Source of the DNA: Acinetobacter bereziniae LMG 1003 = CIP 70.12
GTDB lineage: Bacteria; Pseudomonadota; Gammaproteobacteria; Pseudomonadales; Moraxellaceae
Direction: 5' to 3'
Length of the DNA stretch: 64,000 nucleotides
Assembly (NCBI RefSeq): GCF_000368925.1
Contig: NZ_KB849756.1
Span: 1,969,789-2,033,788, forward strand
Position numbers and translations under genes: made by a program. Position 1 is the first letter of the stretch. Each line of letters begins with the position of its first letter. Shown here piece by piece: positions 17,018 through 27,203 of the stretch. The notes beneath the pieces were generated by a model. It had not been told where the DNA came from and made no database searches. It worked only from the letters and a program-made list of their open reading frames with translations.

Positions 17018-17395
17018 ATGTTAATCAGTGAGTTATCAAAACACCTCAATCTCAGTCGGGATACGATTCGTTTTTATGAAAAGCTGGATCTTATTCATCC
17101 TTTGATACGCAATAATGGATACAAAGATTATTCAGAACAGGATGTACAACAATTACAGTTGATCCAAGTTGCTAAAAATTTAGGTTTTACTTTGGCTGAA
17201 ATTAAACAAATTTTAGATTTGGTCAATGTGAATGAAATTCCAGCGGAACAATTCCATGAGATTTTAACCGACAAGCTTAATCTCATTCGTGAAAAAATCC
17301 ATCAACTACAAAACATTCAGCATCTGCTTGAAAATCTTGTGATTGGCGAAGCATGCCCCTTTAAAAAAGATTGTGATATTTCTGCGATTGTCTAG
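17018..17395 (+). CDS. MerR-family transcriptional regulator
   Basis: 125 residues from ATG at 17018 (GGAG upstream). The longer frame from 16937 would run through the operator and is unlikely. The N-terminal HTH (LISELSKHLNLSRDTIRFYE) and the arginine-rich wing are clear, followed by the dimer helix (NLIREKIHQLQNIQHLL) and a short C-terminus with two Cys (EACPFKKDCDI), which could sense a metal or a redox signal. It probably activates the divergent SDR gene. The inducer is unknown. Confidence 0.88.
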   Translation: MLISELSKHLNLSRDTIRFYEKLDLIHPLIRNNGYKDYSEQDVQQLQLIQVAKNLGFTLAEIKQILDLVNVNEIPAEQFHEILTDKLNLIREKIHQLQNIQHLLENLVIGEACPFKKDCDISAIV

Positions 17396-17404
17396 TCCAT
17401 AAAA

Positions 17405-17430
17405 AAACCGCCTTACGGCGGTTTCATTTT
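17405..17430. terminator. Bidirectional intrinsic terminator
   Basis: Stem AAACCGCC / GGCGGTTT around TTAC, with a seven-A run before it (T run on the minus strand, serving tex) and CATTTT after it (serving the MerR gene). Confidence 0.85.
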
Positions 17431-17443
17431 GAGAAATTAAGGC

Positions 17444-19816
17444 TTATTTAGATCCTTTAATCCCTGCTTGTAATAATAATGCGCCTAAACCACCAATTTT
17501 ATTTTCTTGAGGTTTTGCTGCCTGAGGCTTTTTGTCATGACGAGGTGCTTTGTCCTTATTGTCATGATTTGGACGACCTTGCGGTGGACGCTTACCTTGT
17601 GGCTTACGTTCAGCACGTTGTTCATTGTTATTAAACTCACGCTTTTGACGAGGTGCTTTAGCAGGTGCTTCAGAACCTTCAGGGCGCATCGACAAATTCA
17701 CACGATTACGTTCAGCATCTACTGTCAACACGCGCACTTGTACAATTTGTCCTGGTTTAACAACTTTATGTGGATCTGCAACAAATTCATTGGCAAGTTC
17801 AGAAATATGGACTAAACCGTCTTGATGTACACCAACATCAACAAATGCACCGAAGTTGGTCACATTGGTAATTACACCTTCGAGCTGCATGCCCTCGGTT
17901 AACTGACTCACTTCAGTAATATCTTCACGGAATTTAGCCGTACGGAATTCTGGACGTGGATCACGACCTGGTTTTTCAAGTTCACTTAACACATCTTGAA
18001 TAGTCGGTAAACCAAATTGATCGTTCACAAAATCTTCCGCTTTGACCTGACGGATAATTTCAGTATTACCAATAATATCTTTCACTGTAGTCGCTTTGGC
18101 TTCAACAATCTTATTGACTAAGCCATAAGACTCTGGATGAACAGATGATGCATCCAAAGGCTCAGAACCGTCTTGAATACGCAAGAAACCTGCAGCTTGT
18201 TCAAAGGTACGTTCACCCAAACGAGGGACATTCTTTAATGCTTGACGATTATCAAAACGACCATTTTCTTTACGGTAATCGACAATTTGCTGTGCAATCG
18301 CCTTATTCAAACCAGCGATATAACCCAAGATTGCAGGAGAAGCAGTATTGACATCCACACCTACAGCATTCACACAGTCCTCTACCACTGCATCCAGTGT
18401 TTTTGCCAAATTGGTTTGATTCACGTCGTGCTGATATTGACCTACGCCAATTGATTTCGGATCAATTTTAACCAACTCAGCTAAAGGATCTTGTAAGCGA
18501 CGTGCAATAGACACCGCACCACGAATCGCTACATCAAGTTCAGGAAGTTCAGCAGAAGCCAACTCTGAAGCAGAATATACTGATGCACCTGCTTCACTGA
18601 CTGAAACACGGGTTAAGTTAAGATCAGTATTCTCAGCCATCATTTCAGCGACAACTGCTTCAGTTTCACGGCTTGCTGTTCCATTACCAATAGCGATTAA
18701 ATCTACATTGAATTCACGGCACAGTCTTGCCAGTTCTGCAATTGAACCCGCTTTATCTTCTTTAGGTGCAAAAGGATAAATGGTGCTGTGTGCCAAAACA
18801 TCGCCTGAATTTGAAACTACAGCAAGTTTCACACCTGTACGGATACCAGGGTCAACACCCAGTGTGGTACGAGAACCAGCAGGTGCAGAAAGCAACAAAT
18901 GACGTAAGTTTTCAGCAAACACATTCATTGCTTCTGATTCAGCAGCAAGGCGTTTTTCAGTCAATAATGAATGCTCGATGGTCGGACGAACTTTGCCTAA
19001 CCAAAACAGTTTTGCTGTTTGTTTTAAAAAGTCTTGACGAGATTGTGGTTGAACTGTCTCAAGATTATATTCAGTTTCAATACGTGAAAGTGGTGCATGA
19101 TCTTCACCATCAACTTTAAGACCAAGCACATTTTCTTGACGACCACGCAGCATCGCCAATAGACGATGTGAAGGTACTTTATTTAGGTTTTCAGAGAAAT
19201 CAAAGTAATCACGGAATTTCTTACCAACTTCTTTTTTCTCTTCAGATGCAACTAAACTCTTCAACACAGCAGTTTTTGCAAAAGTCGTTTTCAACTCTGT
19301 TGTCAAAGGAATATTTTGTGCCCAATCATCAATAATGATGTGTTGAATCGCATCTAATTGACTTTCAACATCTGGATATTCTTCATGGCTAAAACCAGCC
19401 AAAGCTTCTGTAGGATCAACTTGCTCTGCAATAATTTTTTCTGCGATAACACCAAGACCCGCTTCTTTTGCTTTAAAAGATTTACTGGTACGTTTTGGAC
19501 GATACGGTGCGTAAAGCTCTTCTAAGGCATTTTTTGTTTCAGCGGCATTTACACGAGCGAGCAAATCATCTGAAAGTTTATTTTGTTCTTTTAAAGATTC
19601 GATTACTTTTTCACGGCGTTCAAATAAATCACGTAAATAAACAAGGCGCGTATCGAGTTGGCGTAATTGTATATCGTCTAAACCCTGTGTTACTTCTTTA
19701 CGGTAACGTGCAATAAATGGAACACTAGAGCCTTCATCAATCAGTTTAATGGCAGCTTCTACTTGGTTTGGACGTACGGCAAGTTCACTTGCCAACTGCT
19801 GAACTAAGTCAGTCAT
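17444..19816 (-). CDS. tex: Tex-family RNA-binding transcription accessory protein
   Basis: 790 residues from ATG at 19816 (MTDLVQQLA); a GTG 15 bp upstream is less likely. Domains in Tex order: N-terminal helical HTH part, YqgF-like RNase H fold (TTLGVDPGIRTGVKLAVV), helix-hairpin-helix pair (ASPAILGYIAGLN and NVPRLGERTFEQAAGF), and S1 RNA-binding domain (EGVITNVTNFGAFVDVG). The tail is basic and low-complexity, rich in Arg/Lys/Pro/Gln, longer than in the minimal family. Tex binds nucleic acid in the cytoplasm and acts in transcription; its exact job is debated. Confidence 0.95.
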   Translation of the reverse strand: MTDLVQQLASELAVRPNQVEAAIKLIDEGSSVPFIARYRKEVTQGLDDIQLRQLDTRLVYLRDLFERREKVIESLKEQNKLSDDLLARVNAAETKNALEELYAPYRPKRTSKSFKAKEAGLGVIAEKIIAEQVDPTEALAGFSHEEYPDVESQLDAIQHIIIDDWAQNIPLTTELKTTFAKTAVLKSLVASEEKKEVGKKFRDYFDFSENLNKVPSHRLLAMLRGRQENVLGLKVDGEDHAPLSRIETEYNLETVQPQSRQDFLKQTAKLFWLGKVRPTIEHSLLTEKRLAAESEAMNVFAENLRHLLLSAPAGSRTTLGVDPGIRTGVKLAVVSNSGDVLAHSTIYPFAPKEDKAGSIAELARLCREFNVDLIAIGNGTASRETEAVVAEMMAENTDLNLTRVSVSEAGASVYSASELASAELPELDVAIRGAVSIARRLQDPLAELVKIDPKSIGVGQYQHDVNQTNLAKTLDAVVEDCVNAVGVDVNTASPAILGYIAGLNKAIAQQIVDYRKENGRFDNRQALKNVPRLGERTFEQAAGFLRIQDGSEPLDASSVHPESYGLVNKIVEAKATTVKDIIGNTEIIRQVKAEDFVNDQFGLPTIQDVLSELEKPGRDPRPEFRTAKFREDITEVSQLTEGMQLEGVITNVTNFGAFVDVGVHQDGLVHISELANEFVADPHKVVKPGQIVQVRVLTVDAERNRVNLSMRPEGSEAPAKAPRQKREFNNNEQRAERKPQGKRPPQGRPNHDNKDKAPRHDKKPQAAKPQENKIGGLGALLLQAGIKGSK

Positions 19817-19924
19817 CGTGTTTAATTCCACAAGGATAAGGACTAAAAGTTAGTGATTATAAAGACCGAGACCATAAAATCCACAATTGTTTTGCAAATT
19901 AGTAATGAAAAAAGTGATAAAAGT

Positions 19925-20371
19925 TCATTTTTCTTGAGTTTTTATCATGCAATCGGGTATTTCACTCTGACCTTGTGCGTTCAAATTGCTTTGTAAAATA
20001 ATTTTTCCAAGCTGCCATTTCGCCCCTTTTCTCTGACCGCCACCAAAACGGTTGAAATATTGTAAAGAACACGATTGATAACCCGGTTTAGTGACTGTCT
20101 CTTGAACAAACACTGGTGGCGCTTCCATATACATGATTTCTTTCAACAAAAAAGCAGAATAGCGCTGCTCTTTTAACTGAAAATCGCCATTTTGATTGGT
20201 TTGAGTTTCTCCCACTTGAACATATGCAATCGGTTGTCCACGACCATCAATCACTTGTCCAGAGATCTCTGGTCGAGATAACCGGCTAATACATGCACTT
20301 AAACAAAAGCTTATTGCTAAAATACATAAAAGTTTCATTTGCAAATGGTATGTTTTTTTATTTATAAACAT
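19925..20371 (-). CDS. Lipoprotein with carboxypeptidase-regulatory-like domain
   Basis: 148 residues. A lipobox LSAC ends the signal peptide at about residue 27, with Cys as the lipidated residue. An internal start at codon 12 (MKLLCILAISF) would give a standard-length signal and is equally possible. After the Cys, ISGQVIDGRGQPIAYVQVGE ... NQNGDFQL matches the beta-sandwich seen in carboxypeptidase regulatory domains. Serine at +2 of the lipobox (C-I-S) does not suggest inner-membrane retention. Function is unknown. It lies 108 bp upstream of tex on the same strand. Confidence 0.72.
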   Translation of the reverse strand: MFINKKTYHLQMKLLCILAISFCLSACISRLSRPEISGQVIDGRGQPIAYVQVGETQTNQNGDFQLKEQRYSAFLLKEIMYMEAPPVFVQETVTKPGYQSCSLQYFNRFGGGQRKGAKWQLGKIILQSNLNAQGQSEIPDCMIKTQEK

Positions 20372-20527
20372 AGAACGATCTCAAATATTTGTAGATGTTG
20401 TCTTTTGGTTTCAAAACAGCCGGAAAATTGTATTTTTGAGCAATTTGATACATAGTCTTAACAAGCGCTTAGGCATTATACTGAGATTGATGAATATTTA
20501 TAATTTACAACATTAAGGGAGTACATC

Positions 20528-21292
20528 ATGAGTTTGGTTGTACCTGCTGAAAATACAGATGTCGTACAAAACGAAACTGACCGTGTCGAACGCATCTTAG
20601 TGGTCGATGATGATGTGCGTTTACGTACCCTTTTACAGCGTTTCCTTGAAGATAAAGGCTTTGTTGTTAAGACAGCCCACGATGCAACACAAATGGACCG
20701 TCTATTACAACGTGAGTTATTTTCACTCATCGTTTTAGACTTCATGCTTCCTGTAGAAGATGGTTTAAGCATTTGCAGACGCTTACGCGCATCCAATATT
20801 GATACACCTGTCATCATGCTCACAGCACGTGGCAGTGACTCTGACCGTATTGCTGGTTTAGAGGCTGGTGCGGATGACTATTTGCCAAAACCGTTTAATC
20901 CAAATGAATTATTGGCACGTATCCGTGCTGTTTTACGTCGCCAAGTTCGTGAAGTTCCAGGTGCACCAAGCCAAAATGTAGAAGTGGTTTCGTTTGGTCC
21001 ATGGTCTTTAGATCTTTCAACGCGCACTTTGACACGTGAAGGGCAAGTAGTCACCTTGACCACAGGTGAGTTTGCCGTGTTGAAAGCACTGGTACAACAT
21101 CCACGCGAACCATTGACCCGTGATAAATTGATGAATTTGGCGCGTGGTCGTGAATGGGGCGCAATGGAACGTTCAATTGATGTTCAAGTTTCACGTTTGC
21201 GTCGATTAATCGAAGAGAATCCAGCACGCGCACGTTATATCCAAACTGTATGGGGCGTAGGTTATGTCTTTGTTCCAGATGGTGCGGAATAA
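20528..21292 (+). CDS. ompR: Response regulator OmpR
   Basis: 254 residues. Receiver domain with the acidic pair D27/D28, the phosphorylation site D71 (VLDFMLP) and the Thr/Lys switch residues (LTARG, LPKPF), then a winged-helix DNA-binding domain (RSIDVQVSRLRRLIEENP, GVGYVFVPDG). It closely follows OmpR of gamma-proteobacteria and would control envelope genes in answer to EnvZ. It has an N-terminal extension of about 20 residues ahead of the receiver. GGGAG is eight bases before ATG. A terminator and a 699-bp gap separate it from envZ. Confidence 0.92.
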   Translation: MSLVVPAENTDVVQNETDRVERILVVDDDVRLRTLLQRFLEDKGFVVKTAHDATQMDRLLQRELFSLIVLDFMLPVEDGLSICRRLRASNIDTPVIMLTARGSDSDRIAGLEAGADDYLPKPFNPNELLARIRAVLRRQVREVPGAPSQNVEVVSFGPWSLDLSTRTLTREGQVVTLTTGEFAVLKALVQHPREPLTRDKLMNLARGREWGAMERSIDVQVSRLRRLIEENPARARYIQTVWGVGYVFVPDGAE

Positions 21293-21342
21293 TAAAGCGA
21301 TATATGGTATCTCTATTTGCTGAACGCATGAGATATTGACTT

Positions 21343-21385
21343 ATGGGTGACATTTTTGAATAAGGAATGTCACCCATATTTTATT
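21343..21385 (+). terminator. Intrinsic terminator after ompR
   Basis: Perfect 12-bp stem ATGGGTGACATT / AATGTCACCCAT with an 11-nt loop, followed by ATTTTATT. It begins 51 bp after the ompR stop. Confidence 0.75.
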
Positions 21386-21991
21386 GCACAGAATAATGCT
21401 TTTATGAATTAAGCTTTTAGATGACTTATAAATGGGGTTAATCTTATCAGCCATGAAACCTCTGCCATTACATAGAAATAATTGTATGAAGATCAAGTTT
21501 GCAATGCACCGCTTTACATTTAAAGTTTAAATCGCTTTGCGTAGGCGCTATCTCACTTTTCAGAGATGAAAAGATGACAAAAAACTTCTGTTTAACAGGG
21601 GTCTTGCACTGCAAACAAAGCAATACTTTGTTTTTTGCTCATCCCCCCAAGATGGCAACATCCATGTCGCCTCACGATAGAAAGACCATCTATGTTTCAG
21701 AAGCATTTAAAATGTATGTAAACATTCAATGCGCATTTTTCGACCATCTCAAAAAGTCGAATTGGTTAATAAAAATAATAAAAGAAGCAAATCATCATAA
21801 AAATTAGGCTTTCTTATTCAATCAAACAATCTATTTTGACTAGATTAAATTTTATGAGTTTATTTTTATTCAAATCACAAGTGTTAGATCAAGCATAGAT
21901 AAAATCACAGTTTTATTATTGCTATAAATTCACCATTGATTAAACTAAAATCATTGCATCACACGATATTATCGAGTAACAGGATCAATCT
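21378..21991. other. Long ompR-envZ spacer, no supported gene
   Basis: About 600 bp of AT-rich DNA. A 102-codon open frame at 21499-21807 has no ribosome site, an odd composition (Cys, His, Lys and Asn rich) and no family resemblance, so I do not call it. The most GC-rich part (about 21600-21700) could be a small RNA or remnant. envZ must have its own promoter in the last 150 bp. Confidence 0.4.
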
Positions 21992-23452
21992 GTGAAATTA
22001 GAACCCATAGACCCACAAGAATTTACTGACTTTGTCGCTTACAAAGAACGCAAACGCACACCTTGGGAACGCTTTCTCGATAAAATCAAACCACGTTCAG
22101 CAGCAATGCGAACTACGGTTCTGGTCATATTTGTGGTTTTTTTTAGCCTATTTATGTCTCTTTGGTTTTTCTGGAAAACACTCTATCTCCCAGAAATTCA
22201 ACAACATGCACGCTTTCTGGCAGTTGAGCTTGAGATGGTCAACAATCCTCGCTTGCAGATCTACCACGACGATATTCAGTTAGATATTGATGAGTGGTTA
22301 AAACAGCGTGTTGGTGTGGAATATGTTACAGACTCTAAAGACTATCCAAATGTTAAAGATAAAATTATTGCTGATTTCTTTACCAATCGCATTGAAAAGC
22401 AATTGGCAGAAGAATTAAAAATTAAGGACGTAACGGTTTACTTCCAGTTTAAACCTAGTCCACGTATCTGGGTACAAACGCCTGAAATGAATGGGAATTG
22501 GGTTCGTGAACCGTTAAATACCTATGCGAATTATAGTCCAGAACTTATTTTAGCTTGGTTATTGGGGATTCCTTTAATTGCTGCAGCCATTATTTTGACA
22601 TTGGTTAGACAGTTGAATCGCCCATTACGTCGCTTACAACATGCTGCAAATAATTACAGTAAAACAGGTAAAGCGCCTTATCTTGAAACCAACCATGGAC
22701 CACAAGAAATTCGTGAAGTTAATCAAGCTTTTAACCATATGATCTATACGCTTGAACAAACTGAACGAGATCGTCAAATCATGTTGGCTGGAATTTCACA
22801 TGATTTAAGAACACCGTTGACTCGGATTCGTTTAAGTGCAGAAATGATGTCTGATGATGACTTCTTAAAAGAAGGACTGATTTATGATGTCGATGATATG
22901 GATGCCATTTTGAGCCAATTTATCTCTTATATGCGTGATGGTTCAGATGAAGAGCTACAAGACACCAATATCAACAGCTTACTACAAGAACTAGTGATTC
23001 AGTTTAAGCCTTTGGATATTCGCTTTACACCTCAAGAGTTGCCAATCATCACCGCACGTTCGCTCTCCCTCAAACGCTTGATTGGTAATTTGATCAACAA
23101 TTCTAAGCGCTATGGTGCAGAACCCATTGAATTGAGTGCACTGGTTGAAAATGAACATATCAAAATCTGTGTTGCGGACAATGGTGAAGGTATCCCTGAA
23201 GATCAGATTGAAGACTTAATGCAACCCTTTGTACGCGGAAATGCTGCACGTACAGTTCAAGGCAGTGGTTTAGGGCTGGCAATTGTGAAGCGAATTGTCG
23301 ATATTCATCAAGGTGAACTGTCTATTTCCAACCGCCCTGAAGGTGGTTTACAAGCCATCGTCTCCCTACCACTTTCGATAAAAGTTGAGGAAGAACCGAC
23401 ACCTACAAACCCTATTCAAAAAATTAAGCAAAGTTTGAGTGATCATTTTTAG
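21992..23452 (+). CDS. envZ: Sensor histidine kinase EnvZ
   Basis: 486 residues, GTG start with CAGGATCAA upstream. Two membrane helices (about 41-62 and 184-205) enclose a periplasmic sensor of some 120 residues. Then come HAMP, the HisKA motif with phospho-acceptor H270 (ISHDLRTPL), and the ATPase domain with N box NLINNSKRYG, G1 DNGEGIP and G2 GSGLGLAIV. It is the cognate kinase/phosphatase of OmpR by homology and order. It has a longer charged N-terminal cytoplasmic segment than the enterobacterial protein. Confidence 0.92.
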   Translation: MKLEPIDPQEFTDFVAYKERKRTPWERFLDKIKPRSAAMRTTVLVIFVVFFSLFMSLWFFWKTLYLPEIQQHARFLAVELEMVNNPRLQIYHDDIQLDIDEWLKQRVGVEYVTDSKDYPNVKDKIIADFFTNRIEKQLAEELKIKDVTVYFQFKPSPRIWVQTPEMNGNWVREPLNTYANYSPELILAWLLGIPLIAAAIILTLVRQLNRPLRRLQHAANNYSKTGKAPYLETNHGPQEIREVNQAFNHMIYTLEQTERDRQIMLAGISHDLRTPLTRIRLSAEMMSDDDFLKEGLIYDVDDMDAILSQFISYMRDGSDEELQDTNINSLLQELVIQFKPLDIRFTPQELPIITARSLSLKRLIGNLINNSKRYGAEPIELSALVENEHIKICVADNGEGIPEDQIEDLMQPFVRGNAARTVQGSGLGLAIVKRIVDIHQGELSISNRPEGGLQAIVSLPLSIKVEEEPTPTNPIQKIKQSLSDHF

Positions 23453-23657
23453 TGATCGCTCAATAATCAAACAAACAGTTTTGTTTATTTATCAAACAGA
23501 CAACATTATTTCATTAATAAATAATAACTTAAAAACCATCACTAAAATTTATACCCGCATTTATTGAAAAAATTAGACCTTAGCATTAGAGGCATGCACA
23601 ATTTAGTTTGAGGGCGGTACAATCCGTCTAGTTTTGAACAAGAATTGAGCGTAAACC

Positions 23658-25178
23658 ATGTCTTTAGATCGTATCCGTTTAGCATCTCTCCATGACAAAG
23701 TCATGAGCGCAGAACAAGCTGCAACTTTTATCCAAGATGGTATGACTGTGGGGATGAGCGGCTTTACTCGTGCAGGCGAAGCAAAAGCTGTACCTTTAGC
23801 ACTTGTAAAACAAGCCAAAGTAAATCCTCTCAAGATTACATTGATCACTGGTGCGAGTTTAGGTAATGATCTAGACAAACAATTGACTGAAGCAGGTGTA
23901 CTTGCTCGTCGTTTACCGTTCCAAGTCGATAACACATTACGTAAAGCCATCAACAAAGGCGAAGTGATGTTTATCGATCAGCATTTGTCAGAAACTGTTG
24001 AGCAAATGCGTAATCTTCAATTGAAAAAACCTGATGTTGCTGTGATTGAAGCCATTGCAATTACTGAAGATGGCGGCATCATTCCAACCACTTCTGTAGG
24101 TAACTCTGCAAGCTTTGCAATTTTTGCTGAAAAGGTGATTGTTGAAATCAACACCAATTTAAGCCCTGCTTTTGAAGGCTTACACGATATTTATATCCCA
24201 ACGTATCGCCCTACTCGTCAACCCATCCCATTAACACATGTTGATCAACGTATTGGTACACCTGCAATCAATATCGATCCTACAAAAATTGTCGGTATCG
24301 TGATTAACAGCGAATTCCATGACTCTCCATCAACAGTGACTTTACCGGATGATGAAACGCAATCGATTGCAAACCATTTGATCGCATTCTTTGAGAAAGA
24401 AGTTGAAGAAGGTCGTTTGCCTGCGAACCTTGGTCCATTACAAGCAGGAATTGGATCTATTGCCAATGCAGTATTAACAGGTCTGAAAGAATCAAACTTT
24501 GAAGACTTAGTGATGTACTCAGAAGTACTTCAAGACTGTACTTTTGAATTGATTGATGCGGGTAAAATGAAATTTGCTTCAGGTTCATCAATTACGCTTT
24601 CTGCTAAATATGGCGAAAAAGTATTTAACAATCTTGAACAATACAAAGATAAATTGGTTTTACGTCCACAAGAAATTTCAAACCATCCTGAGTTAGTTCG
24701 TCGTTTAGGTATCATTGGTATCAACACGGCACTTGAATTCGATATTTACGGCAACGTCAACTCAACTCACGTTTGTGGTACCAAGATGATGAATGGTATC
24801 GGTGGTTCAGGCGACTTCGCGCGTAATGCACATTTGGCTATTTTCGTAACCAAATCAATTGCAAAAGGCGGTGACATTTCTTCTGTTGTACCATTTGCCT
24901 CACATATTGATCATGCTGAACATGATGTTGATATTCTGGTTACTGAACAAGGTCTTGCAGACTTACGTGGTTTAGCACCACGTGAACGTGCACGCGCTGT
25001 AATCGATCACTGTGCTCACCCAATGTATCGTGATGCCTTAAATGATTACTTTGATCGTGCATGTGAAAAAGGCGGTCAAACACCTCATATTCTTCGTGAA
25101 GCGCTTTCTTGGCACTGCAACTTTGAAGAAACAGGTCATATGTTAACTACACAAGATCAAGCTAAAAAATCTGCATAA
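23658..25178 (+). CDS. Acetyl-CoA hydrolase/transferase family (succinyl-CoA:acetate CoA-transferase type)
   Basis: 506 residues, full length for the Ach1/AarC class. The N-terminal half has the glycine-rich TVGMSGFTRAGEAK and the C-terminal half has the YSEV motif with E289 as likely catalytic glutamate, plus GGSGDFARNAHLAIF and LRGLAPRERARAVI, which are conserved in the class. It moves CoA between succinate and acetate, feeding acetate into the TCA cycle; which acids it prefers cannot be read from sequence. Single-gene unit with its own terminator. Confidence 0.9.
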   Translation: MSLDRIRLASLHDKVMSAEQAATFIQDGMTVGMSGFTRAGEAKAVPLALVKQAKVNPLKITLITGASLGNDLDKQLTEAGVLARRLPFQVDNTLRKAINKGEVMFIDQHLSETVEQMRNLQLKKPDVAVIEAIAITEDGGIIPTTSVGNSASFAIFAEKVIVEINTNLSPAFEGLHDIYIPTYRPTRQPIPLTHVDQRIGTPAINIDPTKIVGIVINSEFHDSPSTVTLPDDETQSIANHLIAFFEKEVEEGRLPANLGPLQAGIGSIANAVLTGLKESNFEDLVMYSEVLQDCTFELIDAGKMKFASGSSITLSAKYGEKVFNNLEQYKDKLVLRPQEISNHPELVRRLGIIGINTALEFDIYGNVNSTHVCGTKMMNGIGGSGDFARNAHLAIFVTKSIAKGGDISSVVPFASHIDHAEHDVDILVTEQGLADLRGLAPRERARAVIDHCAHPMYRDALNDYFDRACEKGGQTPHILREALSWHCNFEETGHMLTTQDQAKKSA

Positions 25179-25215
25179 TCTTTCTGCACGATCTTTTTGC
25201 ATAATCTTTTAGCTC

Positions 25216-25246
25216 AATAAAAAACGCCCAACGGGCGTTTTTTATT
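25216..25246 (+). terminator. Intrinsic terminator
   Basis: Perfect 14-bp stem with core ACGCCC / GGGCGT around AAC and a six-T run within the 3' arm, 38 bp after the CoA-transferase stop. It would also work on the minus strand. Confidence 0.9.
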
Positions 25247-25355
25247 GTCTGTTGCTTTAACAGGTTGATATGTTCGTTGCAAAAAATGGCAATCAAATAA
25301 AATAGCTCTGCGATCTATACATATCCACTTGCTCACAAAGCTTAAATGATCTTGC

Positions 25356-26990
25356 CTAGACGACCATCTTTTCCTCAATAAATGCTACACCTGACTGATC
25401 CTGATTAATCATATCTACGGCTTTTTCAGCAATCATAATGGCAGGTGCATTGGTGTTTCCATTGACCACTTTAGGCATGATGGACGCATCCACCACACGT
25501 AAGTTCTGAATACCATAAACACGTAATCGTGGATCAACCACAGCCATTTCATCCACGCCCATTTTACAACTACCTACAGGGTGATAAACCGTGTCTGAGC
25601 GATCTCGTAAAACCTGTCGAATCTCCTCATCCGTGTGGACATTTGCAGTAAACAAATCTTCTTTGATCATGCTTTTAAACGCTTCAGACTGCATTAAAGT
25701 TTGCGTGAGCTTAAAACCTTTGACCATTTCTTCTAAATCAGACTCTTCTCCATAAAAATTTGGATCAATCAATATTGGATCGTCGATACTTGGACCACTG
25801 ATCTTGATCGTGCCACGACTTTTTGGGTTCAGTAAGCATACATGACAAGAAATGCCATGACCTGTATGTAAAGTCCGAGCATGGTTATCAACCAATGCAA
25901 TCACAAAGTGTAATTGTAAATTCGGTACTTTTTGCTCTGCTGAGCTTTTAATAAAACCGCCACATTCAGCAAAATTAGTCGTAAGCAAACCACGCCGCTC
26001 TTTTCGATAACGTCCTATTTGCTTGATTAAATCAATAGACCCGGGGATGGATAGCCCAAAAGTTCCCTGTATTTCACGTACTTTATAGCCAAAGATAAAA
26101 TCAGGATGATCATGAAAATTCTTGCCCACGCCGGGTAAGTGTTTTTTCACCTCAATCCCATGTTCCATTAACTCATGCTGGTCACCGATGCCAGATAACA
26201 TCAAGATTTGAGGTGACTGCATTGCACCAGCACTGAGTAGCACTTCACGTCGCGCGTGGATCTGTTTCAATTGACCATTCTGCTTATACTCCACACCCAC
26301 AGCCACACCGTTTTCGATTAAAATTCGCTGGGTTTGCGCCGAGGTCTCAACTGTTAAATTTTTTCGTTTAAGATGTGGAAAGAGATAAGCCCGAGCTGAA
26401 CTACAGCGCTCACCATTAATATGAGTGACTTGATAAATGCCTAAGCCTTCCTGCTCTTCGCCATTAAAATCATCCAAAATTCGATAGCCCTGCTGTTTCG
26501 CAGCTGCAAGATATTTTTGTTGAAGTGGATTGTCACTGTGTAAATCAATCACAGACAATGGACCATCATTACCATGATATTGATTTTTAATTCTTTGATT
26601 ATTCTCTGATTTAATGAAATAAGGTAAAACCTCATCATATGACCAGCCTGTATTCCCTAAAGCCGACCAATCATCATAATCTTGTCGATGTCCTCGGATA
26701 TAGACCATTGCATTGATTGCAGATGATCCTCCCAGACACTTACCACGTGGTTGGTAGCCTTTGCGACCGTTCAAACCTTTCTGAGGAACAGTTTCAAATG
26801 CCCAGTTATTAATTTTTGTAGGAATGCTAATGACCGCTGCGCAGGGAACCTCGACTTTCCAGCCATCTCCTGTACCACCTGCTTCAAGCAAGCAAACAGA
26901 AACCTGTGGATTTTCAGATAAACGACCAGCCAAAACACAACCTGAGCTTCCACCACCAACAATAATATAATCAAATTCCTGTTTATTCAT
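25356..26990 (-). CDS. GMC-family FAD-dependent oxidoreductase (choline/alcohol dehydrogenase-like)
   Basis: 544 residues from ATG at 26990 (GGAA upstream); a further ATG 12 bp earlier lacks a site. FAD-binding motif YIIVGGGSSGCVLAGRL at the N-terminus, the GMC signature GKCLGGSSAINAMVYIRG, and at the C-terminus the catalytic histidine region YHPVGSCKMG and NGNTNAPAIMIAEKA. The second half of the catalytic pair is Asn in NGNTN, as in alcohol/choline dehydrogenases. Electrons would go to quinones or another carrier. The substrate is unknown; no betaine genes are adjacent, so an alcohol role is as likely as choline. Confidence 0.9.
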   Translation of the reverse strand: MNKQEFDYIIVGGGSSGCVLAGRLSENPQVSVCLLEAGGTGDGWKVEVPCAAVISIPTKINNWAFETVPQKGLNGRKGYQPRGKCLGGSSAINAMVYIRGHRQDYDDWSALGNTGWSYDEVLPYFIKSENNQRIKNQYHGNDGPLSVIDLHSDNPLQQKYLAAAKQQGYRILDDFNGEEQEGLGIYQVTHINGERCSSARAYLFPHLKRKNLTVETSAQTQRILIENGVAVGVEYKQNGQLKQIHARREVLLSAGAMQSPQILMLSGIGDQHELMEHGIEVKKHLPGVGKNFHDHPDFIFGYKVREIQGTFGLSIPGSIDLIKQIGRYRKERRGLLTTNFAECGGFIKSSAEQKVPNLQLHFVIALVDNHARTLHTGHGISCHVCLLNPKSRGTIKISGPSIDDPILIDPNFYGEESDLEEMVKGFKLTQTLMQSEAFKSMIKEDLFTANVHTDEEIRQVLRDRSDTVYHPVGSCKMGVDEMAVVDPRLRVYGIQNLRVVDASIMPKVVNGNTNAPAIMIAEKAVDMINQDQSGVAFIEEKMVV

Positions 26991-27203
26991 ATGAAATTCC
27001 ATTTTTGTTTTAAATTATTCCTCAATCATTATGCATATTTTCCAGCAATAAAAAATAATCATTCGTAACCGCACCATTCCATTCCAAATTTAGAAAGTCT
27101 ATCAAACATTTACGCATTGTCTAAAAAATCAACTTATCAAGATGCACTTTTTATATTAATCTGATGCAAACATTCTTTTAAAAACAAGAGATAAAAGAAA
27201 GCT

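Noticed and set aside
21499..21807. 102-codon frame between ompR and envZ
   Set aside because: No start signal and no protein-like pattern; recorded only as part of the spacer.
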